The notes beneath the pieces were generated by a model, which was given only the letters and a program-made list of their open reading frames with translations, was not told the origin of the DNA and did no database searches. From the NCBI GenBank assembly GCA_944322825.1, contig CALUQD010000004.1, positions 18,742 to 82,741 of the forward strand: 64,000 bases of DNA. The letters run 5' to 3'. This DNA is from Candidatus Avelusimicrobium pullicaecorum. GTDB lineage: Bacteria; Elusimicrobiota; Elusimicrobia; Elusimicrobiales; Elusimicrobiaceae. Of the stretch, positions 61,053-64,000 are shown one piece after another. A program made the translations under genes and the position numbers. The first letter of the stretch is position 1. Every line of letters begins with the position of its first letter.

Positions 61053-61733
61053 ATGAAAATTTTATTTTTAATAATGGCTTTCGCCTTATATCTGCCGGCT
61101 TCTGCCCAAACTTATAAAGCCGGTGCTTCCAATCGGCCCAATTTTGGACGTTCGGCCGCGTTGGACGCCCAGGAAAGTGCCGCCAATTCCAACACCCAAA
61201 CGCGTACTTTTAGCAATTACAGCGCCCGCCACCGCGACTGGAGCAAAGGCGTGCAGACGCAGGGCGTGCAGACCGAAACGGCCGGTACCGCCCAGCAGTC
61301 GGCTCCGAAAACGTTTGAAGAACAAGTGGCCCAAACCGATCAAGCCGTAGACGCACGGATAAATGTACAGCGTGCGCCGGCCGCTGGTGCGGCATCGGTC
61401 AGCGGCAAGAAAGCCGCCACGCCCGCGCAAGAGGCGGTTTCGGCGCCTGCTTCGGCTGCGGCCGCTGGGGCAGCCGGTGCGCAAGCGGCTCCGGCCGCCG
61501 CGGGTGATCCCGCCGCGGCGATGGCTCAAGTGCAGGGGCTGATGAAAGGTTTGGAAGGTTTGCAAAAAATGGCCGGCTCGATGGGAGCTATGATGGGCGG
61601 AAATGCAGGTGCGGCGTCCGCGGGCGGCAGCAAGGGCGGAGCGGCTGACAAACAAGTAACGGATGCGTTGGGCGCCCACTCGGCGGATATCGCCGCGTTT
61701 ATGAATGTGTCGGGCGGTCCTGCCGGTAAATAA
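61053..61733 (+). CDS. Exported Ala/Gly-rich low-complexity protein, unknown
   Basis: 226 residues. Signal peptide MKILFLIMAFALYLPASAQ. The mature chain starts basic and polar (ASNRPNFGRSAALDAQESAAN, RHRDWSKGVQTQGVQTE), then becomes Ala/Pro/Gly-rich (SAPASAAAAGAAGAQAAPAAAG) and has a short helix with Met and Gly (MKGLEGLQKMAGSMGAMMGGNAG). No Cys in the mature part and no membrane segment. Driven by a very strong promoter, so probably an abundant secreted or periplasmic protein. The next gene (61830) encodes another low-complexity exported protein and may share the transcript, since no terminator is seen in the 96-base gap. Family not recognised. Confidence 0.72.
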   Translation: MKILFLIMAFALYLPASAQTYKAGASNRPNFGRSAALDAQESAANSNTQTRTFSNYSARHRDWSKGVQTQGVQTETAGTAQQSAPKTFEEQVAQTDQAVDARINVQRAPAAGAASVSGKKAATPAQEAVSAPASAAAAGAAGAQAAPAAAGDPAAAMAQVQGLMKGLEGLQKMAGSMGAMMGGNAGAASAGGSKGGAADKQVTDALGAHSADIAAFMNVSGGPAGK

Positions 61734-61829
61734 TTTTGCGCGGACCGTTGTCCGCGCTCGGCGGCGGTTTGTACGCTTTTTCGGATGGGGAAAAACGGGC
61801 GTCTATCTTATTTAGAATGGGGGAAAGTT

Positions 61830-62465
61830 ATGAAGATGGTTACCTATGCTGTTTTGGCGGGGTTGTTGTTAGGCGGTGCGAGCGGGGCGTATGCCCAGCG
61901 CCCGGTGACGGAGGTAAAAGTATCCCGTCCGACGACGCAAGTGACGGTTTTCCGCCCGACAACGCAAACTGCCGTGTCGCGCCCTGTTACCCAGGCAGTC
62001 GTCCAGCGCCCGGAAACGACGACGGCGGTGACCCGCCCCACCACGCAGGTGCAAGTTTTCCGTCCAACAACTGAAACGGCGGTTTTCCGTCCTGTGTCGG
62101 CGGGAAATAGCGCCCGTCAAACGGCCGCCGTGGCGGGTTCGCCCGCGGGCGGAGGGGGGGCCAATGCGGTGCCTTCTTCGGCGTCCGCTACTTCTATGAG
62201 CGGTTATAAACCGCTCGCAGCGAAGGATTTTAAAGCGCCTGCTTCTGCCGCTACGGCGGCCGCTGGAAACGCCTTAAGTTTGGGAAACCAAGTAAACGAA
62301 TCCGAAAAAGATGCCGCCGCATCGGCCCAGCAGACGCGAACGGCGCAAAACCCGAGCAATTTGTCTAACAAAAACATAATGGAAAACAGCAAAGCAATGA
62401 AGGAAAACGCCTTTGAGCTGATACAGAAAAAAGCGGAAGAGCAAAAGTCCGCTCAGAAAAAATGA
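61830..62465 (+). CDS. Exported protein with seven 9-residue RPxT repeats, unknown
   Basis: 211 residues from ATG 61830 (GGGGGAAAG upstream). Signal peptide MKMVTYAVLAGLLLGGASGAYA-Q. Directly after it come seven tandem 9-residue repeats (residues about 24-86): RPVTEVKVS, RPTTQVTVF, RPTTQTAVS, RPVTQAVVQ, RPETTTAVT, RPTTQVQVF, RPTTETAVF, then RPVSAG. Alternating Thr and Val suggests an extended beta strand or a fibre-like unit with Arg-Pro corners. Then an Ala/Gly/Ser linker and a C-terminal charged helix (NKNIMENSKAMKENAFELIQKKAEEQ). The DNA of the repeats is not identical, so the pattern is kept by selection on the protein. A terminator follows at 62538. Confidence 0.75.
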   Translation: MKMVTYAVLAGLLLGGASGAYAQRPVTEVKVSRPTTQVTVFRPTTQTAVSRPVTQAVVQRPETTTAVTRPTTQVQVFRPTTETAVFRPVSAGNSARQTAAVAGSPAGGGGANAVPSSASATSMSGYKPLAAKDFKAPASAATAAAGNALSLGNQVNESEKDAAASAQQTRTAQNPSNLSNKNIMENSKAMKENAFELIQKKAEEQKSAQKK

Positions 62466-62537
62466 GCTGTTTTCAGATGACTGCCGATATCATTTTATTT
62501 ATTCTCCCGTTTGACGGATTGAACGAATGGTATCTAT

Positions 62538-62566
62538 AAACCCCCGGCTTAGCCGAGGGGTTTTTT
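62538..62566 (+). terminator. Terminator of the 61053-61830 pair
   Basis: AAACCCC-C-GGC, loop TTA, GCC-G-AGGGGTTT, then T-run. Confidence 0.85.
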
Positions 62567-62650
62567 ATGGGGCTGGTTCCGGGGATTTTTCATCTGAAGG
62601 GGGGAGATACGCTACATTCGCGGTTGCGTTTCAGCCTTTTTGGGGGGAGA

Positions 62651-62865
62651 GAAACTCTCTAAAATGCGGCGGGGACTCGAAAGATAGGGGGGAAAACGAG
62701 CGGGGAAAGTATCGTCGCCCAAGCGAAAGAAAGACATTGGGGGGAGAAACTCTCTAAAATGCGGCGGGGACTCGAAAGATAGGGGGGAAAACGAGCGGGG
62801 AAAGTATCGTCGCCCAAGCGAAAGAAAGACATTGGGGGGAGAAACTCTCTAAAATGCGGCGGGGG
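62651..62865. repeat. 95-bp tandem repeat, 2.3 identical copies
   Basis: Units begin GAAACTCTCTAAAATGCGGC at 62651, 62746 and 62841; the first two complete copies are identical, the third breaks off after GCGGCGGGG. Each contains GGGGGG runs at its ends and AAGCGAAAGAAAGACATTGG. Lying between a terminator and sequence without genes. Confidence 0.9.
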
Positions 62866-63923
62866 ACCCGAACGGATTGGAGCAGAAACCCTTTGTTCCA
62901 AAAATTTGTGCTTGGCCGCATCGGGTTGCCTATTCCCCTATTCTTTTTCGGCTCGTTGGGGCGTGTGCAGGCCCGGGCCATATAAGCCCGCGGATTCATT
63001 TTGCCGCGCGCCGTTTGGCTCGGGTCTTAAGATTTTTTATCTGTTTCTCCGACGGGACCGCGAAGAAAACGCGACGTGCTCCCTGCCTAATAAGGGCCCT
63101 AGGGGGCTGCCGAAAACTAACTTTGCTTATCCCCCTGGCTTCCCTCGTTTTATTTTTCGATCTTGCACCGGCAAAAAACGCGATATGCCCAGTTGCGTCG
63201 GCGGGGGAGGCGGTTTTGCCCTGGAGGTGTTCACAACGCCGCAAGTATTTACAAGGCGTCGGAAGCATTTACATAACACCGGCTGCATTTGCCATTGCTT
63301 TGAGGTGAGCTCCTTTGCGGAAGTTAGAACTGTTTGGCGGGCCCTGTTTGAGGCGTCTTGCGCAGGAACTAAAACGCTGTATTTGGCTGCCCTGTTTGAG
63401 GCGGTACGTTTTGAGCCGTCCTATCTTTGCTTATCCCGTGTTAGAAGGGCCTCACGTGGTGAGAGGGCGTATTTGATTAGTCCTCAGGCCGGTCGGTCCG
63501 CAATAGGGGAGAATTGTCCCCTGGTGACCTTGCGTTGCGGAACTAGTCTTGTATTGGGCGAAATCTCGGCCCCGGGCCGCAATAGGGGAGAATCACCCCT
63601 CCGAGATACCCCTTGTCCTTTGAGGAAAAGGCTTATCTACCGGAACCCTTGAGGCCTTTATAGGTTTTCTGTCATTTATAGCTTATTCCCCTATTCCATT
63701 TGGAAGTGTTGGGGCTTCAGTCCTCTTTCAAGGCTGGTGCGCTGGCCCCGCCGGAGGCTTTTTTAAGTCCACAGTGAGTGCCTGGACTTACCCCCACTCC
63801 TACGCCTAAAACCCCCTGCGCCTTCCTTGTCCGGGAACAGCGTTCAGCCATACGGATTGGATGCTTTTCAGCCCCGCCAGGTTTAAAGTCCACAGCAATC
63901 TTTCAGTGGGTGCCTAGGCCTTC
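62866..63923. other. Sequence without a credible gene, with scattered short repeats
   Basis: A 248-codon frame (62906-63652) starts with TTG, has no ribosome site, and its product is Cys/Arg/Gly-rich without domain features, so it is not called. Repeated pieces: CCCTGTTTGAGGCG twice (about 63343 and 63391), CCGCAATAGGGGAGAAT twice (about 63499 and 63579), CTTTGCTTATCCC twice (about 63122 and 63426), TATTCCCCTATTC twice (about 62931 and 63686), AAGTCCACAG twice (about 63765 and 63886). Nothing is recognised. Confidence 0.5.
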
Positions 63924-64000
63924 CCCAAGCCCAAGCCCAAGCCCAAGCCCAAGCCCAAGCCCAAGCCCAAGCCCAAGCCCAAGCCCAAGCCCAAGCCCAA
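63924..64000. repeat. Hexanucleotide microsatellite (CCCAAG)n at the window edge
   Basis: About 13 uninterrupted copies of CCCAAG run to the last base. The three frames would encode Pro-Lys, Pro-Ser or Gln-Ala dipeptide repeats; the Pro-Lys frame has a TAG just upstream of the tract, and no start with a ribosome site is seen for the others, so coding is unproven. Confidence 0.9.

Noticed and set aside
62906..63652. 248-codon open frame starting TTG
   Set aside because: No ribosome site, odd composition, no domain pattern; crosses duplicated short words.
1..64000. tRNA, rRNA, insertion sequence or prophage
   Set aside because: No tRNA-like cloverleaf, rRNA core sequence, transposase, integrase or phage structural gene was recognised on either strand.

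Overview
ORGANISM. The window looks like a chromosomal piece of a Gram-negative, host-associated member of the Elusimicrobiota (Elusimicrobium-like). This is an inference. The support is three short pilins with the almost identical N-terminus [20 protein letters not shown], many small secreted proteins and lipoproteins, outer-membrane proteins (OmpA-like, a beta-barrel ending in Phe, a Wza-like lipoprotein), and a small-genome gene layout with strong hairpin terminators. No rRNA, tRNA, CRISPR array, transposase or integrase was recognised. LAYOUT. 0-4.2 kb: end of a GAF/PAS sensor, a pilin, dUTPase with a HEAT-repeat protein, a 54-residue small protein and a degenerate esterase. 4.2-4.5 kb: an AT-rich, gene-free stretch with a cluster of DnaA boxes, a candidate replication origin. 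4.5-6.9 kb: OmpA/Pal lipoprotein, then a 1.2 kb array of 182-bp repeats that runs up to a pilin gene through a 12-T tract. 7-20.8 kb: housekeeping genes (MscS-type channel, Na+/alanine symporter, nadA-nadC, an aminotransferase, OsmC, phosphate transporter with its DUF47 partner, acetate kinase, NHL propeller protein). 20.9-22.6 kb: a second array of the same repeat family, again joined through an identical 12-T tract to a pilin gene. EXOPOLYSACCHARIDE LOCUS. 22.7-49.4 kb is one large surface-polysaccharide region: low-molecular-weight tyrosine phosphatase, O-antigen-ligase-like protein, Wza-like export lipoprotein and Wzc-like tyrosine kinase at normal base composition; then an AT-rich island (about 27.25-43.8 kb, roughly one third G+C in sampled lines against about half outside) with acyltransferase, WbuB-type glycosyltransferase, a three-gene UDP-L-HexNAc pathway (FnlA plus RmlD-like reductase plus 2-epimerase, fitting UDP-L-QuiNAc or UDP-L-FucNAc), further glycosyltransferases, Wzy, TupA-type ATP-grasp, CapA-like protein, Wzx, a frameshifted acetyltransferase, UDP-glucuronate 4-epimerase and UDP-glucose dehydrogenase. 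Normal composition returns with another epimerase, the initiating polyprenyl-phosphate sugar transferase, a glycosidase-like secreted protein and, on the opposite strand, a beta-barrel and a small beta-rich secreted protein that may form the outer-membrane exit. 49.5-62.5 kb: alpha-2-macroglobulin with intact thioester plus PBP1C, a MATE transporter, a MORN-like repeat protein, a BaiN/HI0933-type flavoprotein, and two low-complexity secreted proteins. 62.5-64 kb: no credible gene; a 95-bp tandem repeat, scattered short repeats and a (CCCAAG)n hexanucleotide tract running off the window edge. MAIN POINTS OF INTEREST. The two modular repeat arrays abutting pilin genes, which contain a hairpin element whose paired arms change in a compensatory way between copies; the DnaA-box cluster; and a recurring promoter layout with a -10 box only 6-8 bases before the ATG and no Shine-Dalgarno sequence, which suggests leaderless transcripts.
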